NCBI GenBank assembly: GCA_005223375.1
Contig: RXOD01004067.1
Coordinates: forward strand, 1 to 29,903
Source: Amoebophrya sp. AT5.2
Taxonomy: Eukaryota; Sar; Dinophyceae; Syndiniales; Amoebophryaceae
DNA: 29,903 nucleotides
Reading direction: 5' to 3'
This document shows positions 20,309-29,896 of the stretch, piece by piece. The position numbers were made by a program, and so were the translations under genes. The notes beneath the pieces are model-generated. The model had not been told where the DNA came from and made no database searches. It was given only the letters and a program-made list of their open reading frames with translations. How positions within the stretch are numbered: position 1 is the first letter of the stretch; the number at the start of each line of letters is the position of its first letter.

Positions 20309-20660
20309 CTTTCCGACAGAGATTGAAGGTCAACTCAAAAATCAATGCACTGTAGCGACTGAGATGGAGGTTACTTAGCAGGTTTGTTTCTATGCAGCGC
20401 CGATGCTTCCATTCGCAGCCGCAACAGGTGGTGGCAGTGCCGGAGCCGGTGGCCTATCGCTATTGTTATTGATTTTGATATTTTTTAGTAGATTGATTTA
20501 CTCAATATACACGCACGTGGCTTGATCGGGCCGGTCGTCACTCACTCCTCCTATTGTTTCTCGTACGTCGCACCGAACATGCGCGATCTAAAAGAAATAA
20601 AAGCCGTACCAGTGTCGAAGTCGTTGGCTTTGGCTAGCGAAGCGAGTATATGTTGAGGAT
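20309..20660. other. short spacer or 3' exons of the next gene
   Basis: The minus strand contains exon-like fragments here. One encodes IAHVRCDVRETIGG and ends at a gtgagt donor near 20550; another is the Pro/Ala-rich stretch near 20450-20400. I could not join them in a single consistent frame. They may be the 3' end of the gene at 21253-20663. Confidence 0.3.
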
Positions 20661-20662
20661 AC

Positions 20663-21253
20663 CTACGTCGAGAAGTAAGTACGCCGATCGTGCTGGTTGA
20701 CAATTACGATGTCGATCAACTGCCTCCACTGCACTCCATGACGAAAAATGTTCCAAACACCGGCAGAGGCAGATGAACACCCGGCTCCATGCTGTTCGTC
20801 TTGGCTTTGATCATCGTGTAGCTTTCCAGCAACCCCATTAGACCTTGATTCCATTAATAGACAGCGCTGCAGGACCTTGATTGCGATTCGGAGCACTTCG
20901 TCCTCACAGGCGCTGAAGATGCGAGCGGCAACGGCCTGGAAAAAAAGTTCTGCAGTAGATATTGATAGTATTTTCTTTATCTTCAAAAGGAGCTCAAGCG
21001 AAGGAGTTCAGCCCGGGAATCAGAAACAATCGTCGACGAGTCGGGGGTTACTTACTTTTTTCCGGAACGGGAATTCAATACGCTTCAACAAGTTGACGAC
21101 CATGATGTGGTATACGTAGTAGAGTAGGAGGACCAACAGCAACACCAATACATTCCAGCGACGTCACGCGTCTCAGTGTACGTGTAAGATCGTATATCGG
21201 ATATACTTACTTTCTAATTGGCGATCGTATCACTATCACCAGGACGATCGATC
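20663..21253 (-). CDS. small multi-exon gene of unknown function
   Basis: Exon-like segments have strong GTAAGT donors on the minus strand. 21253-21211 lies between cttaccgcag and gtaagtat. A segment ending at 21056 before gtaagtaac encodes a hydrophobic helix (NVLVLLLVLLLYYVYHIMVV) and then NLLKRIEFPFRKK. A segment from 20935, after a T-rich tttttttccag, encodes AVAARIFSACEDEVLRIAIK and VLQRCLLMES in the matching phase. The ATG at 21103 would give a start without the membrane helix; an upstream exon would keep it. The end is uncertain: the frame stops at 20663, but other splice choices exist. The phase-matched 120-base intron (21055-20936) is the best-supported part. Confidence 0.45.
21192..21206. 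repeat. perfect inverted repeat beside a 5' splice site
   Basis: The bases gtatat-cgg-atatac form a 6-base stem with a 3-base loop. The repeat overlaps the minus-strand donor gtaagtatat, so folding could cover the donor. Confidence 0.7.
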
Positions 21254-21333
21254 CTGCGGTAAGACAGCACGAACCGAGCAAAGTATCACAGCACCAGGTA
21301 CAGCAATTCTATTCGCCGTAGTTCGTACAAAAT

Positions 21334-22266
21334 CTAGTGATGCGCCATGTAGCTAAACGCGTCTTTATATGGCTTCATCCCGATCCCTTCTGGGTTTCGA
21401 TAGTCCAGGACTTTAGTCGTTTCTGATACGGGTCTCCGCCGGATCGCGATTGCTTCTGTGTCCACCCGCTCCAGAATGTGTTTCCGGAACAGGTTGTGCA
21501 GACTCACCCAGTCCCAGTTCTTCACGCCCTTCTGTTTGATCTCGTCGTGGAACGACGTGTCCAAGGAGTAGACGCTGAAAACAATCCGGTGCGGAAACTC
21601 GTCTTCGATGCCACGCACGCCGTTCTCTTGGTCCACCATGCTCGGCGTGATGGGCCGCCACGGCACGCTCCTGAGGTAGTCCGTGTTCCTCCCCTTTTTG
21701 AATTCGGCGAACGATTTTTGCATTTCTTCGTGCAGGGCCTCTTTGTCCGCCACCGTCCCGGGCATCAAATTCATGGTGTTGTCCAACAGTCCCGCCATGA
21801 ACTTGAGCGTGGCCTGGGTTTGCCTCTCCGCATCGGCGGAGCTTACCGCCGTGTCTTGGGACTTCGGGATCCGTACACCGCCGGTCTGGTCCGTCGGGTC
21901 GAAGCACGGCGCGTGGGCAACGAGCAGATGAATTTTGGGCAGGGGGCCGCGCCCGTCGGACTTGTCCTCCAGATTGTCCACGTCGCGAGCGACGAGGACG
22001 AGCTGCCTCGCCTCATCGCTGATGTCGTTGATGTGGCAGGAAGGCTGCGTATGGTAGGCCAAAGTGGGCAAAGCGCCGTGGTTGCGAAACCCAGAACAAG
22101 AAATGCTGAGGAAAGAGGAGGCGGCCGCGTGGCGGGACCCGGTGGGGGAAGAACGCGAGTCTGGTGAAGAAGACGCGAACAGGTTCTGGCGCTGTTCGTG
22201 CCGGGAGTCGGCTGAAGAAGCAGACCCAAAAAGGAACGACTCATACAACTGGGCAATCGCATCCAT
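21334..22266 (-). CDS. uncharacterised protein, 310 residues
   Basis: The frame runs from the ATG at 22266 (MDAIAQLYESFLFGS) to a TAG at 21334. The first 60 residues are Ser-rich. The remainder looks globular, with HINDISDEARQLVLVARDVD, LPKIHLLVAHAPCFD, TLKFMAGLLDNTMN, VPWRPITPSMVD, HRIVFSVYSLD and YRNPEGIGMKPYKDAF. No membrane segment or signal peptide is seen. A minus-strand frame immediately upstream (22517-22269) is rich in Glu, Asn and Thr and could be leader or an upstream exon. I do not recognise the family. Confidence 0.65.
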   Translation of the reverse strand: MDAIAQLYESFLFGSASSADSRHEQRQNLFASSSPDSRSSPTGSRHAAASSFLSISCSGFRNHGALPTLAYHTQPSCHINDISDEARQLVLVARDVDNLEDKSDGRGPLPKIHLLVAHAPCFDPTDQTGGVRIPKSQDTAVSSADAERQTQATLKFMAGLLDNTMNLMPGTVADKEALHEEMQKSFAEFKKGRNTDYLRSVPWRPITPSMVDQENGVRGIEDEFPHRIVFSVYSLDTSFHDEIKQKGVKNWDWVSLHNLFRKHILERVDTEAIAIRRRPVSETTKVLDYRNPEGIGMKPYKDAFSYMAHH

Positions 22267-23056
22267 GATCACTCATTATTTCGTACAACAACCTCGGCCG
22301 CCACCTCTTGTAGATAGTATCCTCTTCTAGCGTTCATCAGTCTTTGTTCGCCTTCAACATGTTCATTGTGCTGGTTTCTCGTTTCCGGGAGAAATTTGGG
22401 GAACAACGTCGACGTAGATGTGTTGATAGATTGGCTGCATTTCGTTACTTCTGAGTAAAGGTGCAGACGATGAAACCGCTCTTCTTCTTCCCTCGATTTG
22501 GTCACGGTCGCGACCACGAGCGCTCACCCAGCCGAGCTCGAATCAGCGATGAACACAAGAAATTCTGGTTCCGCTAAATTTTTTTTATTAAGCAAGGACA
22601 TTAAGATTAATCTTAATCATGCGAATCAAAGTAGCACGCCCATGTAAGGAGAACAGTCGTCCAAAATTCAAATTGCAGAGCGGTAGGATGACGTCAATCG
22701 CGATCTCGAAAGCGAAACCAATCCGATTCCGAACATGTATGATGTGTACGTAGGGTGGGATAGGTCTGCTAGGTAGCGACATGAACTTGAAAAAACAAAA
22801 AAGCGCGTTCCCTCAAAGTTTTATGATCTTAGTGTGGAAGATTCAAAGTAAACATGTAGCGATCGCCCTCGCCGATCCATGTCCATCGGATATGTATCGA
22901 TTTATGCTATCCTTCATCTAACGTAGAAATCGCGGTCCCGGTCGCGCTCACGATGCAGTAAAAAAGTGTTGGCGCTGGCTCTCCTCTGGCTCTAGTGGCT
23001 GCAACGTGAATATCAGAACAACGCTACTGTGGAGATCCTCGTCCTCCTGAGGATCT
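22267..23056. other. intergenic stretch, A/T-rich
   Basis: This lies between the 1692-residue gene and the 310-residue gene. The minus-strand frame at 22517-22269 may be a 5' exon of the latter. The part from 22570 to 23050 is A/T-rich with only short frames. I see no RNA gene or repeat. Confidence 0.5.
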
Positions 23057-26000
23057 TCAGAACAGCTTCCGCAGCTCCGCCAGTTTCTGTCCCAGGAGGA
23101 AACTTCTCGCCGGCTGCCGCGAGCCGAGTGCCGCCGAAAACGCTGCGTTCCGTTTCCTTGCATCTCCTAGAAGTGCGTACTCGTTCTGGTCCTCCCGCTC
23201 GCTCCTTACCGTGTCATTCAGTTGCCCCCGGACTGCCGGGTAATCTTCGCTGAACTGGAGACTCTGGCCCGAGAACGGTAGAACCAGGCTATGGGCGCCG
23301 CCTCCTGATGCAGAAGGCAACAAGAACAAATTTGAATTCCTCGTCCCACCGTGGTCCTCTCGGTAGAACAACGCAGTAGTCGGCGCGGACGAACTCGAAA
23401 CGGCATCCACGGAAGTGCCCACATTCGCGGTCGCGGACGTCGTTCTCGGCATGGCGACCACAAAACTGCCCCGGTCGTAGTCATACACGTAGTGCTGATC
23501 CTGGGGCCGATGATCGCGCCCGGCCGTCATGCCCATCGCCGCGCCCTCAAGGCCACGCTGGAAAGACGATAGCGGCGCGCGGTCGCCTTCCGGACGCCAC
23601 ATGAAATGGTCCGACGGGGGTGCGGCCACAAGGCGGGCAGCCAGACGCCCTGCTGCCATTCGTGTCGTGTCTTCGCTCGGTCCAGCTGGATAACTTAAAC
23701 TTGTTTCGCCGTCGCCAACATTGATGTCTACAGCTGCGCCTGCGAACGGGTACTCGATCCTGCTATTAATCTCTGGATCTGGGTTTGTTCCGTTTGTACC
23801 CACGTCCGGCTCCTTTCTTGGTACTCGACTTTGTTCCAGCCTTGACATCCGCTGCGTCTGCGCTACCGCTTTACTCGCTGTTAGTGCGATATTCTTCGAA
23901 CCGCAACCGGCTTCGGCCATTACCATTTGTGCGGTTATTACGGGAGCCACTGGCCGGAAGCGGTCCTCCATGGATCGTCGCGCCATCCGACTCGCTGCGG
24001 CAGCCGATTGCGATTGGTCATTCGAAGCATTTATTCCGGCGGGCACGGCGCGCGGGCTCGGAATGTGGGAGTCTTTCAGTACCTTCGCAATTTCTTCCAG
24101 CTGGTCGACAACCGACTTCGCATGCCCAACAGCCATCTCTCGTGCGGCGGAGGCAGTCCCAGTCGTAACAGGTCTCGGTTGTAGTTGTTCACCAGTCGTT
24201 GCATACGGATCACGACGTTGGTCCGCTTTTAAAGATGGCACCCAATGAGCTTCCACAGCAGTGGCTCCTGCTCTAACGTACGCGGGCGGCGAAGACGGTG
24301 GCGGTCGCAACAGATGCCGACGATTGGCCTCCATCTGAGGTGGACCCTGCTGCAGCTGGCATGCGCCGCGAGCCACCCCGAAATTAGCTGGCGCTGGCGG
24401 CTGCGGTTGAGGTTGTAGCACTGCTGGTTGCTCCAGTTGGAGCACCGGCGGAACGAGAGTTGATATCGCTTCGTCCACGATCCCAGACGCCGGTGGAGGA
24501 CTGACTCTCGGCGGCGGCAGAAACTGTTGCGCATCTCTTCTTGGCGTGGCCGCTACCGGAATTCCACCGACTGCATGGACGATATCTTCGCCTCCGAACG
24601 CTGTCGCTCCCTCGGCCAAAAATCGCTTCACGATGTGCTCCTGGCTCTCACTCATGATACCGCAACTTCTCACGATAGCATCATATACCGGAGCGGAAGC
24701 GAGGTCCGCAAACTCAAAGCTACGCCGTGGTGGGGGCGAAGCGGAGCGATCCGCTGGTGACAGGAGGCGCAACTTGTTCAAGCTCGGACCCGTATTCGTA
24801 GGCGTCGCACCTGTCGGAGCCAGGGAGTCGACGTTTTGCGGCGTGCCGTCTGCTTCTTTCGAGGACGTCCTGGCTTCACTCTGGTTCCCGGAAGGCGTGT
24901 CGTGAAGGCCTTCTGGAATGTCAATATCTCTGGCTGTTTCTTCTACTTCCGGAGTCATCAATGCGGACGGAGGTGCCACGCCTCGGCGCGCGAGTGCCAG
25001 CGTCTTCAATCTTTCGGCCTCCGTGCGCGGTGGCGCTTTCATCTTCTGCACCAAAGCCCGCGCCGCACGCTCAGCGCTTGAAGACGTGCCCGGCTGCACC
25101 GACGAAGGTGGCGCAGCGGCTACGGCCTTTCCCTTTGCCTTACCTATGACGCCTGCTCCTCGAGCCTTGTGCACAATCTGGCTCGCAGCGGCGCGCAAAG
25201 TCGCTGTCGCTTTGGAGGGCGTCTGTGGGGTGTTGGTATCGCCGCGTCCGGCAGTCGTCACACGAGGAGTGTTCAGTCGTGCGACATTAGCACTCTTCAA
25301 ATTTGCCGGAGTGCCTTGCCCTTGCGGGGCAGCGGCAGCGCCAGCGCCCTGGACCGGCGGTGGGGTACGCGCTCCTGTTCCACTTAAGGGCGTCGTGGCC
25401 CCGCCCCTTATGGGGGTCGAGTAAAGGCGGGTGGAGACGGCGACGGCTCCTGGCCGGAGCAGCGCCGCGCGTCGGGCGATCGACTGGAACTTCGAGTTTG
25501 TTTTCGGTGGCGAGCCGGTGGCAGAGGGTGCCGGTTTGGTACTAACGATATTCGCAACGATTACGTCGTCTCCCTCCCTCGCGTACGAGTGCGTGGTGCG
25601 CCGGTCCGTATCCCCGTCGTCCTTCTCCTCGATGTCCTTGTTGCCCTTGGGACGCGGACTTTGACCTCGCGCGACTCCTCCTGTCGACGCAGACACAGCC
25701 AGAGGAGCTCCGCGAATGACGTCAGTCTTTTGATGCCGGCCTGGTCCACGTACACCAGGAGGTGCAGAGGGGCCCTTCGGCGGGATAGCTTGTTTTTTCG
25801 CACCATGATCCTGTCCGCGAAGGTCGCGGTCCAGCACCGCGGTGACCGGAATGCTTGTACTATCGTGCCGGCCGTACTGCTGCCGGGCCACGCGTGCTGC
25901 GATGACATTCCTCGCCTCCATGCTAGGCCTTGGCTCCATGACGGTACTTGACCGCTTTGCATTTGTCCCGTCTTCGAGATCTTCGCTTTCCTCGTGTGTT

Positions 26001-28135
26001 CGTGCCTTGGGCGCCGATATGCTCCGAAAGTCGTTCGTCTTCATGTAGTGCTTGTTCAATTTCAAAGCCGGCGCCCCTTCCGTCGACGTCCGGTAGTTAC
26101 TGATACTGACACGATCGCGAAATGAAACTACTTGCGGCGGCGCTGCGCTTTGCGCGCGCAACGGCGGCGGTCCGGCTATCTGCATTGCAGCTGAAGTGAA
26201 CCGCGCCAAGGACGTGACGGGCATTATACTATTTCGATTACTCGCCGCCGCAGCCGCAACAGCAACTCCTTGCGAAGAAGTAGGCGTCCTCAGAATTGTT
26301 CGTTGTTGCCGTTCCTCGCGCTCGTCCACCGTCAAATTTCCCTGCCTTGTCACAGCCGCTGGGCTTACCGAAGCCCGCGACTGCGTCGTAGTCGTTCGCC
26401 TCGCCACAGACTCCACTGGACGGAAGCGCTGGCTGTAGTTGCCTCCACGGTCTGGGTCTATTTCGTCCTCGCTCTCGCGGCCAAACTGTTGTGTGGTTGT
26501 CCCGGCACTCCATGCTACCGATTGTTGCGACAGCTCCCGGTATCGCGGCTCGTTCTTTTGCATCTGGGATTGGAGTCGCGCCCACTGCACCTCCTGTGAG
26601 AGGCGAGGTAGGTAGTTTGTGTGGCTGTTTTGCAGGTTCGCCTGAATCTGCGCACCGAAGGCTTTCACCGGGCCCTGGAAGTCTGTAGGACGGAGAACAG
26701 GCGGCGAGGGCGTACGGGAAAGCGCGGCCGGCTGCGCGATCACAGGACGACGCGGGGGCGGCACGGAGCCACTGCGCGGACTCAGCACATACATCAACTT
26801 CCACTCCCAGAACGCTTTATCTTTGTCCGGAACTTCCACGCCGGGTGGCGCGACGTCTGCCACTGCCGCAGTTTTCGAGAACCTCGGCTCTACTCGGATG
26901 GCGTCCGCCGAAGGAAGCGGAACCAGACGTCGGGAGGGCGGTCGAGCTTGAACTTGCCGACGCGCTCGAGGAGGTTGAAGCATTGTTATTCCCTCCTGCC
27001 GCGGGAGTGTAATCCGCGGAGTGTAGGTGCCAAGTTGGTGCAGCGAGCCGCGATCTAGTAGCCGCGGCGGGGGCGGCACTGAAGCGGCCACTCTCCTCGT
27101 CGACGTCGTCCCTGTAGACGCAGCCCGCAGTGCAGCTTTCTGTTCCCGTGCCTCCTGCAAACTTGCTCGAGCGGAGACAGAGTCTGACTTCGAGTGTGTG
27201 CGTCTCCGGTCGGCATCTACGTCCAGTACTAGTTCAGCGCCATCTTGTTCTACTACGAAATTCGTGTCATTTTCCTGTGGCGGGCTCTTCGTTCGCGGCG
27301 AAGCGCGCGACTGTGAGAGCAGGTCCCAACCACGCTCCCTGGGTCCGAGACCAGCACCCATTTCGGGTCGACCGAATCCCCGGGACGCTTCGCCTCGCGC
27401 GGTGGATCGGGTTCTTCGCATCGCATCGATATAATCGCTGGCGGCGACAAGGCGAACAAACTGTGGCACTGCTATCTTCAGTTCCGGTCGCGCCTTCGGG
27501 CTCAGCTGGCGCGGCGTGATTTGCAGTAGCGACGACCCGTTGCGCACACTTCTGTCCTTCAGGGTAAGCGTGGTCGCTCTTTTTCGATGCGGGGCCCTGC
27601 TTCCTTCCTCGGTATTGCTTGCCGCATGTTGCCGCGAAATGGAGACGGGCGCGAGCATGCCCGAGTCTTGGCTGAAGCTCCGCCGCACTGCTCCAACCGC
27701 GATGCCTTCCGGTGTTTGTGTTGGCACAACAATAGTTCCGCCGTTGCTCCTCGAAGCATGTGTCCGCTGCGAGGTCTGCGTCGCCCCAGCGCCTCGCGCA
27801 GAGATGGTGGACGGCTTGGCAGGACCAGCTGAAAGTCCCCGGCCTCCTCGCGCCGACAGCTCCCGCTCGACGAACATGTTGGTTTGCGTTTGTTGATGAT
27901 CGTCGCTCGCACCCACCAGTGCACTCTCACTTTCATCTTCTGAAACGCTTCCATCGCGCCCTGTTTCGCACTGCATGTTCTGGAGGTGCAATCTCGTGAA
28001 TCGCTTCTGATTCTGAAGCGCCATGCGAGCAACATCGAAGCCGATTTCGGGTCGAAGACGAGGATCGAAGACGAGGACCTCGCGTCCGTCCACGTCCTCG
28101 TCCCTGTTGCAACACGCCCAGGCGCTACCCCACAT
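23057..28135 (-). CDS. very large disordered protein of unknown function
   Basis: One uninterrupted frame encodes 1692 residues from the first in-frame ATG (28135, MWGSAWACCNRDEDVDG). The frame is open a further 17 codons upstream with a TTG but no ATG. The product is rich in Pro, Ala, Ser, Arg and Thr, with no membrane segment. Islands of more ordered sequence include VLVFDPRLRPEIGFDVARMA near the N-terminus, KDKAFWEWKLMYVLSP at about residue 437, and ALKLNKHYMKTNDFRSI at about 690. The tail is SFLLGQKLAELRKLF. Many SP, TP and RRxS words look like kinase sites, which fits a scaffold. The opposite strand has long but compositionally dependent frames; the minus reading matches the gene array direction. 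No homology is recognised. Confidence 0.75.
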   Translation of the reverse strand: MWGSAWACCNRDEDVDGREVLVFDPRLRPEIGFDVARMALQNQKRFTRLHLQNMQCETGRDGSVSEDESESALVGASDDHQQTQTNMFVERELSARGGRGLSAGPAKPSTISARGAGATQTSQRTHASRSNGGTIVVPTQTPEGIAVGAVRRSFSQDSGMLAPVSISRQHAASNTEEGSRAPHRKRATTLTLKDRSVRNGSSLLQITPRQLSPKARPELKIAVPQFVRLVAASDYIDAMRRTRSTARGEASRGFGRPEMGAGLGPRERGWDLLSQSRASPRTKSPPQENDTNFVVEQDGAELVLDVDADRRRTHSKSDSVSARASLQEAREQKAALRAASTGTTSTRRVAASVPPPPRLLDRGSLHQLGTYTPRITLPRQEGITMLQPPRARRQVQARPPSRRLVPLPSADAIRVEPRFSKTAAVADVAPPGVEVPDKDKAFWEWKLMYVLSPRSGSVPPPRRPVIAQPAALSRTPSPPVLRPTDFQGPVKAFGAQIQANLQNSHTNYLPRLSQEVQWARLQSQMQKNEPRYRELSQQSVAWSAGTTTQQFGRESEDEIDPDRGGNYSQRFRPVESVARRTTTTQSRASVSPAAVTRQGNLTVDEREERQQRTILRTPTSSQGVAVAAAAASNRNSIMPVTSLARFTSAAMQIAGPPPLRAQSAAPPQVVSFRDRVSISNYRTSTEGAPALKLNKHYMKTNDFRSISAPKARTHEESEDLEDGTNAKRSSTVMEPRPSMEARNVIAARVARQQYGRHDSTSIPVTAVLDRDLRGQDHGAKKQAIPPKGPSAPPGVRGPGRHQKTDVIRGAPLAVSASTGGVARGQSPRPKGNKDIEEKDDGDTDRRTTHSYAREGDDVIVANIVSTKPAPSATGSPPKTNSKFQSIARRAALLRPGAVAVSTRLYSTPIRGGATTPLSGTGARTPPPVQGAGAAAAPQGQGTPANLKSANVARLNTPRVTTAGRGDTNTPQTPSKATATLRAAASQIVHKARGAGVIGKAKGKAVAAAPPSSVQPGTSSSAERAARALVQKMKAPPRTEAERLKTLALARRGVAPPSALMTPEVEETARDIDIPEGLHDTPSGNQSEARTSSKEADGTPQNVDSLAPTGATPTNTGPSLNKLRLLSPADRSASPPPRRSFEFADLASAPVYDAIVRSCGIMSESQEHIVKRFLAEGATAFGGEDIVHAVGGIPVAATPRRDAQQFLPPPRVSPPPASGIVDEAISTLVPPVLQLEQPAVLQPQPQPPAPANFGVARGACQLQQGPPQMEANRRHLLRPPPSSPPAYVRAGATAVEAHWVPSLKADQRRDPYATTGEQLQPRPVTTGTASAAREMAVGHAKSVVDQLEEIAKVLKDSHIPSPRAVPAGINASNDQSQSAAAASRMARRSMEDRFRPVAPVITAQMVMAEAGCGSKNIALTASKAVAQTQRMSRLEQSRVPRKEPDVGTNGTNPDPEINSRIEYPFAGAAVDINVGDGETSLSYPAGPSEDTTRMAAGRLAARLVAAPPSDHFMWRPEGDRAPLSSFQRGLEGAAMGMTAGRDHRPQDQHYVYDYDRGSFVVAMPRTTSATANVGTSVDAVSSSSAPTTALFYREDHGGTRNSNLFLLPSASGGGAHSLVLPFSGQSLQFSEDYPAVRGQLNDTVRSEREDQNEYALLGDARKRNAAFSAALGSRQPARSFLLGQKLAELRKLF

Positions 28136-28505
28136 CCGCGCGAGCTCTTCAAATGCGTCTGGCTCGACCGATTGGGTAGCTGCCAATTCTTGTTTTTCTT
28201 ATTCTCACGCCGATAAAGCTAAAGTAAGGTACCCCTACGAGCTGTACTGCACGCAGTGGAATTGATTGAGTTATGCTTATGCAGCTTGCTTAAAGTCACA
28301 GAGAGGAAGAGGTGTCGTGTGTATGCAAGTCCAAGTCAACATTGTGATTGTCTTTGCCATACAGTTACAGATAGTCGTGATCCCCTGCCGAACTGAGTTA
28401 AAGGACTCGTAGTCGTTGATTCCAAAAAAGAATACTTCGGGGGCACACACGGCATTGGCTCCTCTAGTTCGGAATTGATTCCGGTCGCGGTCGGCACGGA
28501 CCACT
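28136..28505. other. spacer with one weak open frame
   Basis: A minus-strand frame at 28597-28277 (starting MRTTVVTTSQFRSP) overlaps the next gene in another phase. I see no reason to call it a separate gene; part could be a 3' exon, since a gtacaag donor-like word lies at about 28522. Confidence 0.35.
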
Positions 28506-28790
28506 TCAAGTGACTTGTACGAAAAAGCTTTTCCACAACACGAAAATAAGAGCGCAGGCGAACGGAACTGTGAAGTTGTGACGACCGTCGTACGCATGAA
28601 CTTTCAACATCATCATCAATGTGAAAGTTAACAGGAGCGGAAACGGCACTGGCGCACTAGACTTAGACGCGGCCGCGGGCGCATGGGCAATGAATCCATC
28701 GGAAAGACAAGAAGCGTTTAGAACGAATAACAGTGTTGCGAAAGAACGGATGCCGTTGAACCGAGGTGACAGATGCCCAGCCATGAACAT
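28506..28790 (-). CDS. possible small secreted or membrane protein
   Basis: An ATG-started frame of 94 residues has three hydrophobic stretches: SFATLLFVLNASCL (residues about 15-28), FPLLLTFTLMMMLKV and FACALIFVLWKSFFV. The first, after a short N-terminus with Arg, resembles a signal peptide or anchor, and SDGFIAHAP follows it. A Phe just after the signal region recalls plastid-targeting leaders of algae with complex plastids, but this is weak. One NFT glycosylation word is present. The gene may continue in further exons. No family is recognised. Confidence 0.35.
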   Translation of the reverse strand: MFMAGHLSPRFNGIRSFATLLFVLNASCLSDGFIAHAPAAASKSSAPVPFPLLLTFTLMMMLKVHAYDGRHNFTVPFACALIFVLWKSFFVQVT

Positions 28791-29125
28791 GATTGCAAGA
28801 CCGTCAGCTTCGACTCAGTCTCAGTGTTGTCCACGACTTGCATGCACCCCTCTCATTGGATGCCTCGTAATACACGATCATCGATTTTGATTTTTACGTA
28901 GGGTAGCGCATGATGCCAGCGCAGTAAAATAAACGGGATATCGGAGTATGTAAGTATATCATTTGCATCCGCACCCGCAGCGCTGAAACTGCTTGTTTGT
29001 AGGTAAAAACAAAAACTAAAACCTGAAACGGCGTCGACTGATAAATCTCAGATGCTTATGGGCAAAGGCAATCTAGTGAGAATACGCGGGCGGGGGCCGC
29101 CGTCTCAACGCAGTTGTCACCACTT
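28791..29125. other. intergenic stretch, nothing recognised
   Basis: About 330 bases between the Gly/Arg-rich gene and the small membrane frame. It is A/T-rich in the middle, with a minus-strand pyrimidine-rich stretch near 29010. I see no gene, RNA or repeat here. Confidence 0.5.
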
Positions 29126-29734
29126 TCATTCCCTTGCCTTCGTCCCATAGATGCGCTCAAACTCTGCTCGTTCCTTGGCCAGCACTTCGCGGTCCAGCGT
29201 GAGTGGCTCCGGCGCGACCCAGTCTAGCGCGATCGTTTTCTTCCACCTAAAAAAGTTAGGCATATCGCCAATCTGGATGAGCTCTTCGAAAAACCCCGGC
29301 CGCGGCTCGGCGACGGGTTTGCTCCATTCCGGAATGCCGGCCGCATTTCCGGGCACACCCTCCACAGCGCCCCCGTCGCTGCGCTTCTTGATTGGGGATC
29401 GGCCCGATCCCTTCCTCTGGGGTAGTGTCAGGTACTGCGTCGCGAGGTCGGTTTGCAGCTGTTCGCGCTGCCTCGCGGTTGACATAATCGCGGTCGCGGG
29501 GTTCCCTCTGCGCGCCCTTCCCCCGGCAGCTCCGGCGAGCGGGTAGTTCGGTTTCCCGCCTCCAGAAGAGCCTGGGCGTGCCGCCGAACGGTGACGCGCC
29601 GCGGAGCGCGAGCGCCCCCGCGACCTCGCGCCTTCGCCGCGTTCCCGTCCTGCTTCCCCGGGTGCGCCTCGTCCTCCTCCACGACCATCGCCCTCGCCGC
29701 GTTCCCGCGGCCCCCCGTTAGAGGGGTGAAAAAC
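29126..29734 (-). CDS. Gly/Arg-rich protein of unknown function, 5' end uncertain
   Basis: The frame is open for 202 codons from a possible acceptor (aatag, then 29734) to a stop at 29126. The first 80 residues are Gly/Arg/Ser-rich with two RERGEG words (RERGEGDGRGGGRG; RERGEGARSRGRSRS), a composition common in RNA-binding proteins. A more ordered part follows: MSTARQREQLQTDLATQYL from the ATG at 29485, then RPGFFEELIQIGDMPNFFRW, KKTIALDWVAPEPLTL and KERAEFERIYGTK. The real start could be the ATG at 29485 (119 residues) or an upstream exon towards the window edge. No family is recognised. Confidence 0.55.
   Translation of the reverse strand, partial: VFHPSNGGPRERGEGDGRGGGRGAPGEAGRERGEGARSRGRSRSAARHRSAARPGSSGGGKPNYPLAGAAGGRARRGNPATAIMSTARQREQLQTDLATQYLTLPQRKGSGRSPIKKRSDGGAVEGVPGNAAGIPEWSKPVAEPRPGFFEELIQIGDMPNFFRWKKTIALDWVAPEPLTLDREVLAKERAEFERIYGTKARE
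29629..29707. repeat. 19-base repeat, two copies 60 bases apart
   Basis: Copies at 29629-29647 and 29689-29707 differ at one base and share tcgccgcgttcccg. They encode the two RERGEG words of the Gly/Arg-rich protein on the minus strand, so the repeat is part of its coding region. Confidence 0.8.
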
Positions 29735-29786
29735 CTATTTTTGGCGGTATTTCTGCCAGGTAGATGACTCGCCTAGTGCCGAGACA

Positions 29787-29821
29787 GAATACGACACGAA
29801 ATACGAGAGAAAATACAAGAC
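29787..29821. repeat. imperfect tandem repeat of about 12 bases
   Basis: Three units follow one another: gaatacgacac, gaaatacgagag and aaaatacaagac. On the minus strand they form a pyrimidine-rich tract upstream of the Gly/Arg-rich exon. Confidence 0.6.
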
Positions 29822-29852
29822 AACACAGAGAAATGACCGGCCTCATTCGATT

Positions 29853-29896
29853 GCACCTCCTGCCCATCGCATTGAGGTGCTAGCTCCCTCCCTAGC
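29853..29896. repeat. two adjacent small inverted repeats
   Basis: gcacctc (29853-29859) pairs with gaggtgc (29874-29880), and gctag (29879-29883) pairs with ctagc (29892-29896). They could fold as two neighbouring hairpins. The window ends just after, so their context is unknown. Confidence 0.6.

Noticed and set aside
28621..28890. Plus-strand 89-codon frame
   Set aside because: Antisense to the hydrophobic minus-strand frame and against the direction of the array; no features of its own.
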